Positions 1 to 8,329 of a DNA stretch of 46,339 nt are shown here, piece by piece. The stretch is from Marivita sp. (GTDB lineage Bacteria > Pseudomonadota > Alphaproteobacteria > Rhodobacterales > Rhodobacteraceae), in the NCBI RefSeq assembly GCF_022763305.1, contig NZ_JALEGT010000066.1:1-46339 (forward strand), in the 5' to 3' direction. A model generated the notes under the pieces. The model was not told where the DNA came from, did not search any database, and worked only from the letters and a program-made list of their open reading frames with translations. The position numbers were made by a program, and so were the translations under genes. Positions within the stretch are counted from its first letter, which is position 1. Every line of letters starts with the position of its first letter.

Positions 1-271
1 CACACGCGCCGTTGGTGGTGGACCGGCCTAAATGCCGCGGCGCCCCCCCCGTTTTTTCGGCCTAAAAATCGGGGCCCGGCTCGAACTGTGCTCGAAAAAG
101 GTTAAGAGAGCGTGCGTTTCTTTGACGGCGGGCACCACCATTGCCGAATTGCTACACTGGAACGAAACCTTGGTACGGTTGCGAGGCGTGCAAAAGCCAG
201 CCGTGGGCCGGGGCGGCTTGACCCGCCCGACCCAAGCGGCCACTTATCCCCCAGAGCAGCACGAGACCGAT
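1..271. other. Upstream non-coding stretch at window edge
   Basis: This stretch precedes the lolC/E gene. A frame open from base 2 closes at TAA 29-31 and could be the last codons of an upstream gene, but nine residues are too few to identify it. A run of eight C (43-50) followed by G and six T (52-57), and a direct repeat of cggcctaaa (24-32 and 59-67), lie just after that stop. I see no convincing promoter. A GGAAC at 159-163 has the wrong spacing for an EcfG site. Confidence 0.4.
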
Positions 272-1558
272 ATGGCCCAGACCCCACCCCCTTTTGCGCC
301 CTTTGAATGGATGATCGCCTGGCGCTACCTGCGCGCCCGTCGCGCCGAGGGCGGGGTCAGTGTCATGACCTGGATCAGCCTGATCGGCATCACGCTTGCC
401 GTCTTTGCCCTGATCGCCACGCTTGCGGTGCGGTCGGGCTTTCGTGCGGAATTCGTCGACACGATCCTTGGCGCAAACGCCCATGTGACCGTCTATTACA
501 CGCAGGAGGCTGATGAGTTCGGCCGTGCCTCGCGCGCCATCACCGACTATGCCGACCTGTCTGACCGGATCGCCGCTGTGCCCGGTGTCACCCGGGCGGC
601 CTCGCTCGTGAAGGGGCAGGTGATGGCCACGGCCAACAGCCGCAACGCCGGCGTCGAGGTCTTCGGCATCGAAGCCGACGATCTCGAAACCATCCCGCGC
701 ATTGCCGATCCCGAGACGGCGCAAGGCGATTTGGCCCGCTTCGACGAGGGGATCGCCATCGGCTCGGGTGTGGCGCGTGAACTCGGTGTGGCGCTGGGCG
801 ACAAGGTCAAGCTCATCTCGCCCGACGGGGTGCGTACGGCCTTTGGCACCAGCCCGCGCGTCAAGGCCTACGAGGTGGTCTATGTCTTCACAGCGGGGCG
901 TTATGACATCGACCGGACGCGGATCTACATGCCCTTTGCCGAAGCGCAGCTCTATTTCAATCGCGACGGCGCGGCGGACGAGATCGAGGTCATGGTCGCC
1001 GATCCCGACCGGGTCGCGGACATGGCGTTGCCGATTGTCCAAGCGGGGGGCGCGCGGGTGCTGGTCTGGACCTGGCAGGACGCCAGCGGCGGCTTTCTGC
1101 GGGCACTCGAGATCGAGGACAACGTGATGTTCATCATCCTGTCCATTCTGGTGCTCATCGCGGCGATGAACATCGTGTCGGGCCTGATCATGCTGGTCAA
1201 GAACAAGGGCCGCGACATCGGCATCCTGCGCACCATGGGCCTGACCGAGGGCGCGGTCCTGCGGGTCTTTTTCATCTGCGGTGCCTTCACCGGGCTTCTG
1301 GGCACGATGGCCGGGGTGATCCTCGGCTGCCTGTTTGCACTCTACATTGATCCGATCTTTTCCTTCGTGAACTATGTCGCGGGTGGCGGTGTGTGGGATC
1401 CGGCGGTGCGCGGGATCTACCAGCTTCCGGCACAGCTGCGGCTTGAGGATGTATTGAGCGCGGTGGCGCTGTCACTGGGACTGAGCTTTGTGGTCACCAT
1501 TTTCCCGGCGCGGCGCGCGGCACGGATGAACCCGGTGGAGGCGCTGCGCTATGAATGA
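272..1558 (+). CDS. lolC: Lipoprotein-releasing ABC transporter permease (LolC/LolE family)
   Basis: Inner-membrane subunit of the Lol system, which extracts mature lipoproteins from the inner membrane and passes them to LolA. The 428-residue product has the family layout: a short N-terminus rich in Arg before the first membrane segment (about residues 35-60), a large periplasmic domain, and three C-terminal membrane segments in an FtsX-like domain ending in the typical [15 protein letters not shown]. The frame is open further upstream, but ATG 272 gives the family start ([13 protein letters not shown]); the upstream extension has no family character. The stop overlaps the lolD start by 8 bases, so the pair is cotranscribed. 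Alphaproteobacteria usually carry one LolC/E-type permease that forms a homodimer, so the choice of symbol is conventional. Confidence 0.93.
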   Translation: MAQTPPPFAPFEWMIAWRYLRARRAEGGVSVMTWISLIGITLAVFALIATLAVRSGFRAEFVDTILGANAHVTVYYTQEADEFGRASRAITDYADLSDRIAAVPGVTRAASLVKGQVMATANSRNAGVEVFGIEADDLETIPRIADPETAQGDLARFDEGIAIGSGVARELGVALGDKVKLISPDGVRTAFGTSPRVKAYEVVYVFTAGRYDIDRTRIYMPFAEAQLYFNRDGAADEIEVMVADPDRVADMALPIVQAGGARVLVWTWQDASGGFLRALEIEDNVMFIILSILVLIAAMNIVSGLIMLVKNKGRDIGILRTMGLTEGAVLRVFFICGAFTGLLGTMAGVILGCLFALYIDPIFSFVNYVAGGGVWDPAVRGIYQLPAQLRLEDVLSAVALSLGLSFVVTIFPARRAARMNPVEALRYE

Positions 1559-2234
1559 CGTAGCGCTGCGCCTTGACGGCATCACCAAGACGTACAATCC
1601 CGGGACGCCCTCAGCGGTCGATGTGTTGCGCGGGATCGACCTGTCGCTGGCGCGGGGCGAAGTCGTGGCCCTGGTGGCCCCCTCCGGCGCGGGGAAATCA
1701 ACGCTTCTGCACATTGCAGGGCTGCTCGATACGCCGGATGGTGGCCGGGTCGAGATCGCCGGCACGGACGTGACCGGTGCAGCGGATCGCAAACGCACAC
1801 TGGTCCGGCGCGACGAGGTGGGCTTTGTCTACCAGTTCCACCACCTGCTGCCCGAGTTCAGCGCAGCCGAGAACATCATCCTGCCACAGCTTGCGGCCGG
1901 GGTGCCGCGCACGGACGCTGAGGCCCGGGCACAGGAGTTGTTGGGCATCGTCGGCGTTGCGGCGCGGGCGCAGCACCGTCCTGCGGCCCTGTCCGGCGGG
2001 GAACAGCAGCGTGTCGCGTTCTGCCGGGCGCTGGCCAACGGCCCGTCGGTCCTGCTCGCGGATGAGCCGACGGGCAATCTGGATCCGGACACCTCGGATA
2101 CGGTCTTCGAGGCACTCATGACGCTCGTGCGCGAAACGGGCCTGTCGGCGCTCATCGCAACGCACAACATGGCGCTGGCTGCGCGCATGGACCGGCAGGT
2201 GCGGCTTGATCAGGGTCGTCTGACGGCTCCTTGA
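1551..2234 (+). CDS. lolD: Lipoprotein-releasing ABC transporter ATP-binding protein LolD
   Basis: ATPase that powers lipoprotein release by the upstream permease. The 227-residue length is typical of LolD. Visible motifs are Walker [10 protein letters not shown] near residue 40, the Q-loop region [11 protein letters not shown] (the LolD-type sequence), signature LSGGEQQR and Walker [14 protein letters not shown]. Alanine replaces the usual first glycine of Walker A (GxxGxGKST). ATG 1551 lies inside the last codons of the permease gene (8-base overlap), which indicates translational coupling. The rest of the ATPase core is intact, so I expect it to be functional. Confidence 0.95.
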   Translation: MNDVALRLDGITKTYNPGTPSAVDVLRGIDLSLARGEVVALVAPSGAGKSTLLHIAGLLDTPDGGRVEIAGTDVTGAADRKRTLVRRDEVGFVYQFHHLLPEFSAAENIILPQLAAGVPRTDAEARAQELLGIVGVAARAQHRPAALSGGEQQRVAFCRALANGPSVLLADEPTGNLDPDTSDTVFEALMTLVRETGLSALIATHNMALAARMDRQVRLDQGRLTAP

Positions 2235-2315
2235 GAGCACGGGTCTCACGCGAACGTTTGATGCGGGTGATCGCCACGCCCTGTTAGAACGGGTGCACCA
2301 TCAAGGAGGTGCCCG

Positions 2316-2957
2316 ATGTTCCGAACGCTTGCCGCTGCCGCCCTGTCTCTTGCCGCGTTGCCTGCCTTGGCCGCTCCGGTGTCCTTCGACGGGAGCTGGA
2401 AAACCCAGAAGTTTTCGCTCTTCTCGTCCAATAAATATGGCTTCAACGGCGGCTCGGTCAGCGTTGTGTCAGATGGGTCGGTGTCACTCGCCTATCGCCC
2501 CTTGCCGGAAAGTTATTGGGGCGCGTCCAACGCGGCGTGGTCGTGGAGCGTTCAGGAAGGCGTGCCGGCCACGGATCTGCGCAAGAAAGGCGGCGATGAC
2601 CGCAATCTTGCGCTCTATTTCGTGTTCCTGCCTTCAGCCGAGGCGCAGGCGCTCAAGGGCGCCAGCGTGCGCCAGCTTCTGACCAATGACGCAGCCCGGG
2701 TGCTGGTCTATGTCTGGGGCGGTGCGCATGACCGTGGTGCTGTGCTGAACAGCCCGTATCTCGGCAATCGCGGCAAGACCATTGTGCTGCGCGGGTCGGG
2801 GACGGGGAGTGCCCAGGAAAACGTCAACCTCGAGCGGGATTATGCACGGGCCTTCGGAGGCGGCGAGGCGGCGCTTGTCGGGTTGGCCCTGTCCGGGGAC
2901 AGTGACGACACGGACAGCCGCATCCGCGCGTCGATCAGTGGGCTGACGGTCAACTAG
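2316..2957 (+). CDS. DUF3047 domain secreted protein
   Basis: Protein of 213 residues with a clear Sec signal peptide (MFRTLAAAALSLAALPALA, cleavage after about residue 19), so probably periplasmic. The body carries the DUF3047 signature: a W-rich N-terminal strand region (FDGSWKTQKFSLFSSNKY), VPATDLRKKGGDDRNLALYF in the middle, and the YVWGG and ARAFGG segments towards the C-terminus, ending in a short beta-rich stretch. No enzymatic function is known for the family. A good Shine-Dalgarno (aaggaggtg) precedes ATG 2316. The 81-base gap after lolD holds no clear terminator, so read-through from lol is possible. Confidence 0.8.
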   Translation: MFRTLAAAALSLAALPALAAPVSFDGSWKTQKFSLFSSNKYGFNGGSVSVVSDGSVSLAYRPLPESYWGASNAAWSWSVQEGVPATDLRKKGGDDRNLALYFVFLPSAEAQALKGASVRQLLTNDAARVLVYVWGGAHDRGAVLNSPYLGNRGKTIVLRGSGTGSAQENVNLERDYARAFGGGEAALVGLALSGDSDDTDSRIRASISGLTVN

Positions 2958-2991
2958 CATTATGCGCCTTTGATGTGCTGAAGGCTTCGGT

Positions 2992-3426
2992 CTAGGCCCG
3001 CTGGGTGATCCACACACCAAGCGCCATCACCGCGATCCCTGTGGACCGTGTCAGGGTCAACGGGCTGACGCGCGCGCCGAACAGGCCGAAATGGTCGATC
3101 AGTGCAGCCGAGACAAGCTGTCCCAAGAGCACGAAGAACACCGCGTTCCCGACCCCGAAGGTGGGTGCGATATAGGTGACGGACAGCACGTAGAACGCCA
3201 CGAAGAGGCCGGCCAACAGCAGGTGGCGCGGCGCAAGCGGCACATTGAGCAAGGCGCGCGGACCTGTGACGAGGGTCACAAGTGTGGTTGCGAGCAGGGC
3301 GACGCAGAACAGCACCATGGCCGCCGCCGCGGGCGATCCGATGCGCAGGCCAAGCGCCGCGTTGAGCGCGGCCAGAAGTGGGATGCCGATCCCGGCGGCC
3401 AGCATGGTGAAAGCGTAAATCGGCAT
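2992..3426 (-). CDS. DMT-type small membrane transporter (YdcZ/DUF606 family)
   Basis: A 144-residue, very hydrophobic protein with about five membrane segments, the size and pattern of the DUF606/YdcZ branch of the drug/metabolite transporter superfamily. The family usually works as a dimer or as half-size paralogue pairs; here only one copy is present. Motifs resembling the family are the N-terminal MPIYAFTMLAAGIGIPLLAA and the central FVAFYVLSVTYIAPTFGVGN. It converges on the DUF3047 gene (34-base gap) and diverges from the cytochrome c gene. The substrate is unknown. Confidence 0.75.
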   Translation of the reverse strand: MPIYAFTMLAAGIGIPLLAALNAALGLRIGSPAAAAMVLFCVALLATTLVTLVTGPRALLNVPLAPRHLLLAGLFVAFYVLSVTYIAPTFGVGNAVFFVLLGQLVSAALIDHFGLFGARVSPLTLTRSTGIAVMALGVWITQRA

Positions 3427-3571
3427 TGGGGGCTCCGTAAGTCACGATTCGGGGCCAGACTGCGCCGGGTTCTGCCGATTGTCACGCCCGCGTGGGACAT
3501 ATGCGACGGTGCGGCGGTTGCACCGCGTCGCAAACAAAGGCACTCTGCGCCCATCGAGCAAGGAGGCCGAA

Positions 3572-3994
3572 ATGCGCCCATTTCTCTTCAGCCTGTCACT
3601 GGGGGCCTGTGCTGCCGGACTGATCGCAGCCTGCACCCCGAACGATATGCCCGAGCCAGCTGATGGCCGGGCGCTTTTTGTGGAAAACTGTGCCATCTGC
3701 CACGGTGCCGATGCCAAGGGTACGGGCCCGATGGCGGCTGAGCTGGCCAAGGCGCCGCCTGATCTGACGCGGATTGCTGCGCGCAACGGCGGCAGCTTTC
3801 CCGCGGTCCGCGTCATGTCGACCATTGACGGCTACACGCGTGCCGCACCCGCCGGACCAAACATGCCGGAATTCGGCGCTTTGCTGGAAGGTGATCTTGT
3901 GCCTTTCGACACGGGCGATGGCCTGATGACGCCGACACCCCGCAAGCTGGTGGCGCTGGTGGAATACCTGGAAAGCGTTCAGGTCAGTCGATAG
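3572..3994 (+). CDS. Monoheme cytochrome c lipoprotein
   Basis: Small class I cytochrome c of 140 residues. The N-terminus is a lipoprotein signal with lipobox I-A-A-C (Cys21), so the mature protein is probably membrane-anchored on the periplasmic side. The heme site is C40-A-I-C-H44. A Met-Pro pair (M98-P99, NMPEFG) is the likely distal ligand, and the C-terminal helix (LVALVEYLESVQ) is typical of the fold. ATG 3572 was chosen because aaggaggc lies just ahead and the lipobox starts there; the longer open frame from 3479 has no signal sequence. A role as a small electron carrier is inferred; the redox partner is not encoded nearby. Confidence 0.85.
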   Translation: MRPFLFSLSLGACAAGLIAACTPNDMPEPADGRALFVENCAICHGADAKGTGPMAAELAKAPPDLTRIAARNGGSFPAVRVMSTIDGYTRAAPAGPNMPEFGALLEGDLVPFDTGDGLMTPTPRKLVALVEYLESVQVSR

Positions 3995-4007
3995 GCGTCA
4001 ATACAAA

Positions 4008-4034
4008 ACAGCCCCGCTGCAATAGCGGGGCTGT
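4008..4034 (-). terminator. Rho-independent terminator for the 4046-4764 operon
   Basis: A perfect 10-bp stem (4008-4017 with 4025-4034) encloses a 7-base loop. On the minus strand the stem is followed by TTTTGTATT, so it terminates the leftward operon ending at 4046. On the plus strand no U-run follows, so it is only a weak stop for the cytochrome gene. Confidence 0.75.
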
Positions 4035-4045
4035 GATCTCGTCAG

Positions 4046-4240
4046 TCAAGCGCGCGCCGTCGCCGATCTTGGTCCGGCAATCAGCCAGATGATGAAGCCG
4101 AGCAACGGCAACAGCAGCACGAGCAGGCACCAAAGCACCTTGGCCCCGGTGGAACGGGTCGAGCCGATGATCGAAACGAAGGCCCAGACGTTGAGAACAA
4201 GGAGGATGAACCCTCCGATGCCGGTGATTTCAATTCCCAT
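4046..4240 (-). CDS. PLDc_N domain small membrane protein
   Basis: A 64-residue protein with two membrane segments (about residues 7-25 and 34-55) matching the phospholipase D nuclease N-terminal domain (PLDc_N): the GSTRSTGAKVLWCLLVLLLPLLG region has the LW.L.V...P..G pattern. In larger proteins this domain precedes cardiolipin synthase catalytic modules; alone it is a common small envelope protein of unknown role. It is the last gene of a three-gene leftward unit (4764, 4567, 4240) that starts at an EcfG-type promoter and ends at the terminator at 4008-4034. Confidence 0.75.
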   Translation of the reverse strand: MGIEITGIGGFILLVLNVWAFVSIIGSTRSTGAKVLWCLLVLLLPLLGFIIWLIAGPRSATARA

Positions 4241-4303
4241 GATGGTCTCCTGAAAGCGCCCCCTGCGGCGCAGGCGGTTTGAAGGTCTGCTCCTGTGTCG
4301 CTG

Positions 4304-4567
4304 TTACCGATCCCGGAGCGCGGAAATGAGGTCGGACTTGGTCATGTCCGAGCGGCCATCGATGTCCAACTCCTGCGCGCGGTCATAAAGCGCGTCCTTG
4401 GTCCAGTCCTCGTAGGGTGGGGCCTTGCCTCCCTTTTTCGACGGGGATTGATCCGGGTTGGCTTGGGCGTTGGCGATGCGCGCAGCGGTTTCCTTGCTGT
4501 AGCCGTCGTCGCGCAGCGCCTCATAGGTGTCTTCATCCTTGATGGACGATGAATGCTGCTCTGCCAT
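4304..4567 (-). CDS. Small soluble protein with Rho N-terminal/SAP-like C-terminus
   Basis: Hydrophilic protein of 87 residues. The N-terminal half (KDEDTYEALRDDGYSKETAARIANA) resembles a short conserved stress-protein module found in small cytosolic proteins. The C-terminal half (WTKDALYDRAQELDIDGRSD.. MTKSDLISALRDR) has the helix-extended-loop-helix pattern of the Rho termination factor N-terminal/SAP-like domain, which often binds nucleic acid. It starts 5 bases after the upstream gene of the same unit. It is probably induced with the general stress response through the promoter at 4799-4824. The nucleic-acid role is inferred from the fold only. Confidence 0.7.
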   Translation of the reverse strand: MAEQHSSSIKDEDTYEALRDDGYSKETAARIANAQANPDQSPSKKGGKAPPYEDWTKDALYDRAQELDIDGRSDMTKSDLISALRDR

Positions 4568-4572
4568 GGCGT

Positions 4573-4764
4573 TTACCCGTCGGTCGCCGTGGCGGCTGCC
4601 GGTGCGGATGTGGACTCTTCACCCGGTTCGTTGCCTTCGGCAGCAAGATTGGCAAGATACGCCAGAAAGATCACGGCCGCGAAGACGATGGCGGCGAGTA
4701 TCCCCCAAAGGGCCGGACGGTGGCGTTTCGACTGCTTTTCGATATTCGTGGATGGAGCGGACAT
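4573..4764 (-). CDS. Small single-pass membrane protein
   Basis: A 63-residue protein with a basic N-terminus (KQSKRHRPALW), one membrane helix (about residues 19-42) and an acidic, Ala/Thr-rich tail. I do not recognise a family. It is first in the three-gene unit with the SAP-like and PLDc_N proteins. Its start codon lies 35 bases downstream of a GGAAC-N17-CGTT element, which argues that it is a real gene and stress-induced. A good ribosome site (aaggggt) precedes ATG 4764. Confidence 0.65.
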   Translation of the reverse strand: MSAPSTNIEKQSKRHRPALWGILAAIVFAAVIFLAYLANLAAEGNEPGEESTSAPAAATATDG

Positions 4765-4798
4765 TCTGTACCCCTTGTCTTGTCGGATTCATGGGGAA

Positions 4799-4824
4799 AA
4801 CGCCGATCGGGGCGCTCTGGTTCC
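4799..4824 (-). promoter_or_regulatory. EcfG-type promoter for the 4764-4046 unit
   Basis: Minus-strand GGAAC (4824-4820), 17-base spacer, CGTT (4802-4799). This matches the alphaproteobacterial EcfG consensus GGAAC-N16/17-CGTT and sits 35 bases before the first start codon, in an otherwise empty 86-base gap. Confidence 0.8.
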
Positions 4825-4850
4825 CATGGCACGAAGGTTCAAGGGAATGC

Positions 4851-5564
4851 TCAGGCCAGATCTGTGCGCATCGCCTGCATCTGGTTGCGGTCGCTTCGAT
4901 AGGCATCCGCCGCCGTGACGAGGGCGCGGAAAATCGCACGCTGGCGATGCGCGTAGAACAGGTGTTCCGGGTGCCATTGAACCCCCAGAGCAAAGGGATC
5001 GCGCACGCGTTCGATGGCCTGCACCATTCCGCCTGTGTCCCGCGCAGAGACCCGCAACCCGTCGCCAAGGCGGTCGACAGCCTGGCTGTGCAAGGCGTTC
5101 ACCTTCATTGGCTGCTGGCCGCTGATCAGCGACAGGTGCGTGTCGGTCTCGACGCAGATTTCGCGTTTGGGAAGGATGGTTGTGATCTTGCGCTCGGGGC
5201 CATAGGTCGTCCAGGCATCCTGATCGAGCGTGCCACCCAGTGCGATGTTGAGCATCTGCGAGCCACGGCAAATTCCAAGAACCGGGATGTTCCGCTCCAG
5301 AGCGGCCTGCGCCAGCCGACGTTCCAGGTTATCGCGGTCGGGGTCCAGCCGGGCCGAGATCCCCAGTTTCCCGCCATAGAGCTCGGGTCCGATGTCATCG
5401 CCGCCGCCGATGATGAGCCCATCCACCTTTTCAAGATCGACAATGCGCCCGACACCCCACCGCACGCCGCGTCCACCGGTGATCCAGAGGTTCAGGTTGA
5501 TGAGGGGAAAGACCCGCCAGCCAGTGCGGGCCGAGGTGGTCACGGCAATCAGCGGTCGCGTCAT
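4851..5564 (-). CDS. Class I glutamine amidotransferase-like hydrolase (peptidase C26, PuuD-like)
   Basis: A 237-residue enzyme of the gamma-glutamyl-GABA hydrolase/C26 group, whose members cleave gamma-glutamyl amide bonds. The nucleophile elbow GICRGSQ gives Cys99; His198 and Glu200 (VQWHPEH) complete the triad; IIGGGDDIGPELYG is the family's oxyanion-side loop. The start at 5564 forms an ATGA overlap with the amidoligase stop, which fixes it against an upstream in-frame ATG at 5660. It is the last gene of a seven-gene leftward operon with an EcfG-type promoter at 9655-9679. Coupling to an amide-bond-forming enzyme suggests that the pair makes and trims a gamma-glutamyl-like or other amide product. 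That is inference; a housekeeping polyamine role is less likely because no puu genes are present. Confidence 0.85.
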   Translation of the reverse strand: MTRPLIAVTTSARTGWRVFPLINLNLWITGGRGVRWGVGRIVDLEKVDGLIIGGGDDIGPELYGGKLGISARLDPDRDNLERRLAQAALERNIPVLGICRGSQMLNIALGGTLDQDAWTTYGPERKITTILPKREICVETDTHLSLISGQQPMKVNALHSQAVDRLGDGLRVSARDTGGMVQAIERVRDPFALGVQWHPEHLFYAHRQRAIFRALVTAADAYRSDRNQMQAMRTDLA

Positions 5565-6532
5565 AGATCGGCCCGTGCGTCGTGATCCAGAAGGAGCGTG
5601 TCGATCGTCTTGACCCAGACCGATCTGCGTTCGAACCAGGCGGCATCGTGGGTTTTCCACGCGTCGCGCAGCGCGGCCAGAAGCGTGTCATTCGCCGCGA
5701 CGACCTCCACCTGACGCCAGAGCTGCCAGGGTTGCCGCAGTGACCAATCCGGTTCGTCGATGCGGCTGTCGGGCAGGCGGAAGTGAAAGGTCGGGCGCGC
5801 GGCCGTCTTGTCGTCGATGTCGAACAGCGTGTCGAACAGATCGGGTTCGGCATGTTTGAAAAGCGGCAGCAGATCAAGGCTCAGATTGCGGCTGGTGATG
5901 TGCTGGCGCGCCATCCGCATGAGATCGGCAAGACTGTCATAGGAGGTGTTGGCCAGGTCCGAGATCAGACCCTTGGGCCATGCGCCGATGAAGGGCATCA
6001 TGCGACGGGTGGTGTCCACCTGTTCATGATCGCGCAGCCACGGCTCCAGCATGGCGTAGGCGGTGATCGTGTCGAGGGTAAAGCGGTGATCGGGGGCCAC
6101 CACTTCGGGATTGACGTGCACGCCGAAGCCCAGAAGCACCCCGCTGCGTGACCCCATCGCGCCGATCCGGCGCAGGCCGGCGCAGATCGTGTTGAACTCT
6201 TCAAGCTGCGCACGGCTGAGCGGCGGTGTGACCACCTCGACCGGGATCAAGCCACGCATTGCGTCAAGGCTTTCCTGCAGAAACGGCAGGTCCTTGCGTT
6301 TGCGCAAAGTGATGTCCAGTTCGACCTCGATATCTCCGAAGCGCGTGTCGCGCACGGTGACACTGTGATCACCCCCATCATCGACGGTTCCGCCAAAGGA
6401 CTTGGCGATCAGGGTGCCGGTTTCAAGCTCGGTCGGTCCGGCGAATTCGATTTCGATCCCGCACAGGCGTTCGTCGCCCCCGGCGGTTTGCTCGAAGGGA
6501 AGGGCGGGAAAGGTGGGTTTGATCGGGTCCAT
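5561..6532 (-). CDS. Amidoligase family protein (GCS-like carboxylate-amine ligase)
   Basis: A 323-residue protein of the amidoligase_2 family, distantly related to gamma-glutamylcysteine synthetase and glutamine synthetase. The hallmark near the N-terminus is CGIEIEF (Glu27 and Glu29, expected metal ligands), followed by the DGGDHSVTVRD and DIEVELD strands and LGFGVHVNPEV, which supplies further His/Asn site residues. Such enzymes are predicted to join a carboxylate to an amine using ATP; the substrates are unknown. ATG 6532 lies one base after the stop of the AI-2E-type gene. The gene overlaps the C26-type amidotransferase gene downstream by 4 bases. The operon position under an EcfG promoter implies stress-induced synthesis of an amide-linked compound or protein modification. 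Confidence 0.85.
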   Translation of the reverse strand: MDPIKPTFPALPFEQTAGGDERLCGIEIEFAGPTELETGTLIAKSFGGTVDDGGDHSVTVRDTRFGDIEVELDITLRKRKDLPFLQESLDAMRGLIPVEVVTPPLSRAQLEEFNTICAGLRRIGAMGSRSGVLLGFGVHVNPEVVAPDHRFTLDTITAYAMLEPWLRDHEQVDTTRRMMPFIGAWPKGLISDLANTSYDSLADLMRMARQHITSRNLSLDLLPLFKHAEPDLFDTLFDIDDKTAARPTFHFRLPDSRIDEPDWSLRQPWQLWRQVEVVAANDTLLAALRDAWKTHDAAWFERRSVWVKTIDTLLLDHDARADL

Positions 6533-6533
6533 G

Positions 6534-7559
6534 TCAGGCCTGTGTCGCTGCAAGATCGGTGTCGAGATCGGGTGCCGGGGTCGGATCATGTGCCATATAG
6601 GCCGTCACCCAGACCAGAAGAGGCAGCGAAACGATGCCGCCAATCGGGCCCCAGAGCCAGAGCCCGAAGAGGATGGCAAGGAACACGACCAGCGGATTCA
6701 ATTGCAGTCGCTGACCGACGAGGGTCGGCGTCACGAATTGCGCCTCGGTCATGTTGAGCAGGAAGTAGACAAGCGCGGGCAGCACCGCATAGGCCCCGTT
6801 GAATTCAGTAAATCCCACCACGCCCAAGGCCACCAGCAGCATGACCGGCCCGAGATAGAGCACGAAATTCAGGATGAACGCCGCTGCGCCCCACAGGATC
6901 GGGTTCGGCAATCCCACAAGGGTCATCCCGGCAAAGACCGCCACCCCCAGCCCGGAATTGATGGCTGTGACCGTCAGGAAATAGTGCGACACCGCCTTGT
7001 CCGCCTGGCGCAGAGCCGTCGCGCGGCCGGTAACGGTGGCGTAAATCTCGTTCTGCGTCAGGGTAAAGAAGAAGAACGTTCCTGCGAAGGTCAGCAATTG
7101 CGCTGCAAAGTTCGGCGCAACAGAAAGCGCATCCAGAAGGCTTGGCATCGCCTCTTCCACAGCCTTGCCGTCTTCGGCCAGACTTTGCTCCAGCTCGAAC
7201 TGCATGGATTCCAGACCACGAATGGCGCGGCTGGCGTCGATCACCCACCAGCGGATCTCGTCCTCAATCCGGGGCACCTGTCCAATCAGGTCCATCACGA
7301 TCGGACCCAACCCGGCGATCAGCAGCACGGTCATCGCGCCGACGAAAAGCAGGCTGATGCTCGCGCTGACCGCGCGGGGAATGCCAAGCCGCGCCAGAAG
7401 GCGCATCCCCGGAGCGGCAACGATGGCCACGATCAGGCCTAGCGTCACCGGGGCGAGCAGACCCTGAGCCAGTTTGAGCGCCGTCACACCGGCCACCAGC
7501 GCGATCAGCGCGATGGATACGGTTTGAAGACGGGCGCGCGTCTCGGGCCGGGCGATCAT
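6534..7559 (-). CDS. AI-2E family transporter (PerM-like)
   Basis: Integral membrane protein of 341 residues with the usual 7-8 membrane segments. The family features visible are the N-terminal pair of helices ending in LARLGIPRAVSASISLLFV, a long soluble helical stretch (residues about 85-150), and the C-terminal PLVVFLAILFGLWLWGPIGG-type motif. Members export autoinducer-2-like molecules or act as ion antiporters; specificity cannot be read from sequence. The start overlaps the upstream DUF3618 gene by 4 bases. It could export the product of the amidoligase pair encoded immediately downstream, but this is only a contextual suggestion. Confidence 0.88.
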   Translation of the reverse strand: MIARPETRARLQTVSIALIALVAGVTALKLAQGLLAPVTLGLIVAIVAAPGMRLLARLGIPRAVSASISLLFVGAMTVLLIAGLGPIVMDLIGQVPRIEDEIRWWVIDASRAIRGLESMQFELEQSLAEDGKAVEEAMPSLLDALSVAPNFAAQLLTFAGTFFFFTLTQNEIYATVTGRATALRQADKAVSHYFLTVTAINSGLGVAVFAGMTLVGLPNPILWGAAAFILNFVLYLGPVMLLVALGVVGFTEFNGAYAVLPALVYFLLNMTEAQFVTPTLVGQRLQLNPLVVFLAILFGLWLWGPIGGIVSLPLLVWVTAYMAHDPTPAPDLDTDLAATQA

Positions 7560-8329
7560 CCGGCAGTTCGGGATGCGCCGGAAAACTCCGCGCGGGCCTC
7601 GCGCAGTCCGCTTTCGACAGCGGCCTTGCCCTGGCGTTCAAGCTGCGTGAGTTCATTGTGCAGGATGGCTTCGGCGTCGCGCATCAACCGGTCGCGCGTG
7701 GACCCCATCAGGTCTGCCTCGGCTTTGGTCGAGGGCAGGAGCGCTCCCAGCAACGCCCCAAGCGCAGCGACGATGGCGCCAGTCAGAAAGGGTTGGCGGT
7801 CATGCGCATCGCGTGCCTGCCGGGCACTGCGGCGGGCCTGTCGCTCCAGCTTCTCCTGCGCGTCGATGGCTTTCAGCCGCGCTTCGGTGACACGGGCCCG
7901 CGCCTCGGGCGGCAGCCTGTCCAAGCCACGGTCGAGGGACTTGCGCAGAGTCGACGCCGATGTCGTATCAGCAAATCGTCCAGTCTGAACCTGCTCGCGT
8001 GCCTTCATCTGGCGGTCAGCACGGGCAATGCGCGCGTCGTGGCCCGCCATTTCATCATAGGGGGGCAGTGCTGCGGGCGCGTCGGTTTTGCGCCCGGTGT
8101 TGAGCGCGATCACCGCAGCGCCCAATCCGACAAGAGCCAGCCCTGCCGGCGCCCGGCGCGCGCCATCGAACATGGCCTTGGCGACGGTCTGCCCCAAATC
8201 CGCAGTCTGGCCCACCGCGCGTTTCGCGGTGGCTTCGGGATGAACAGATGCGGCGAGCGCGCCGATCCGGTCGGTGAGATGTGCGCGATGGGTTTCGGCA
8301 TTCCGTTCGAGTTGATCTGCATTAGGCAC
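7556..8329 (-). CDS. DUF3618 domain membrane protein
   Basis: A 257-residue protein whose N-terminus (LERNAETHRAHLTDRIGAL) fits DUF3618, a short helical domain found in small envelope stress proteins. There are hydrophobic stretches at about residues 60-76 and 178-196, with long charged coiled-coil-like helices between and after them (repeated Ala/Arg/Glu patterns). It starts with GTG at 8329, overlapping the holin-like gene stop by 8 bases. It is the fourth gene of the operon beginning at 9630. Proteins of this type are commonly co-induced with DUF883/DUF1469 partners; a structural membrane role is likely but unproven. Confidence 0.75.
   Translation of the reverse strand: MPNADQLERNAETHRAHLTDRIGALAASVHPEATAKRAVGQTADLGQTVAKAMFDGARRAPAGLALVGLGAAVIALNTGRKTDAPAALPPYDEMAGHDARIARADRQMKAREQVQTGRFADTTSASTLRKSLDRGLDRLPPEARARVTEARLKAIDAQEKLERQARRSARQARDAHDRQPFLTGAIVAALGALLGALLPSTKAEADLMGSTRDRLMRDAEAILHNELTQLERQGKAAVESGLREARAEFSGASRTAG

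Noticed and set aside
159-180. GGAAC...GGTT resembling an EcfG promoter before lolC/E
   Set aside because: The spacer is only 13 bases; functional EcfG sites need 16 or 17.
152-1042. Long minus-strand frame antisense to lolC/E
   Set aside because: Low-complexity His/Arg/Asp-rich composition typical of the complement of a GC-rich gene; no ribosome site or family similarity.
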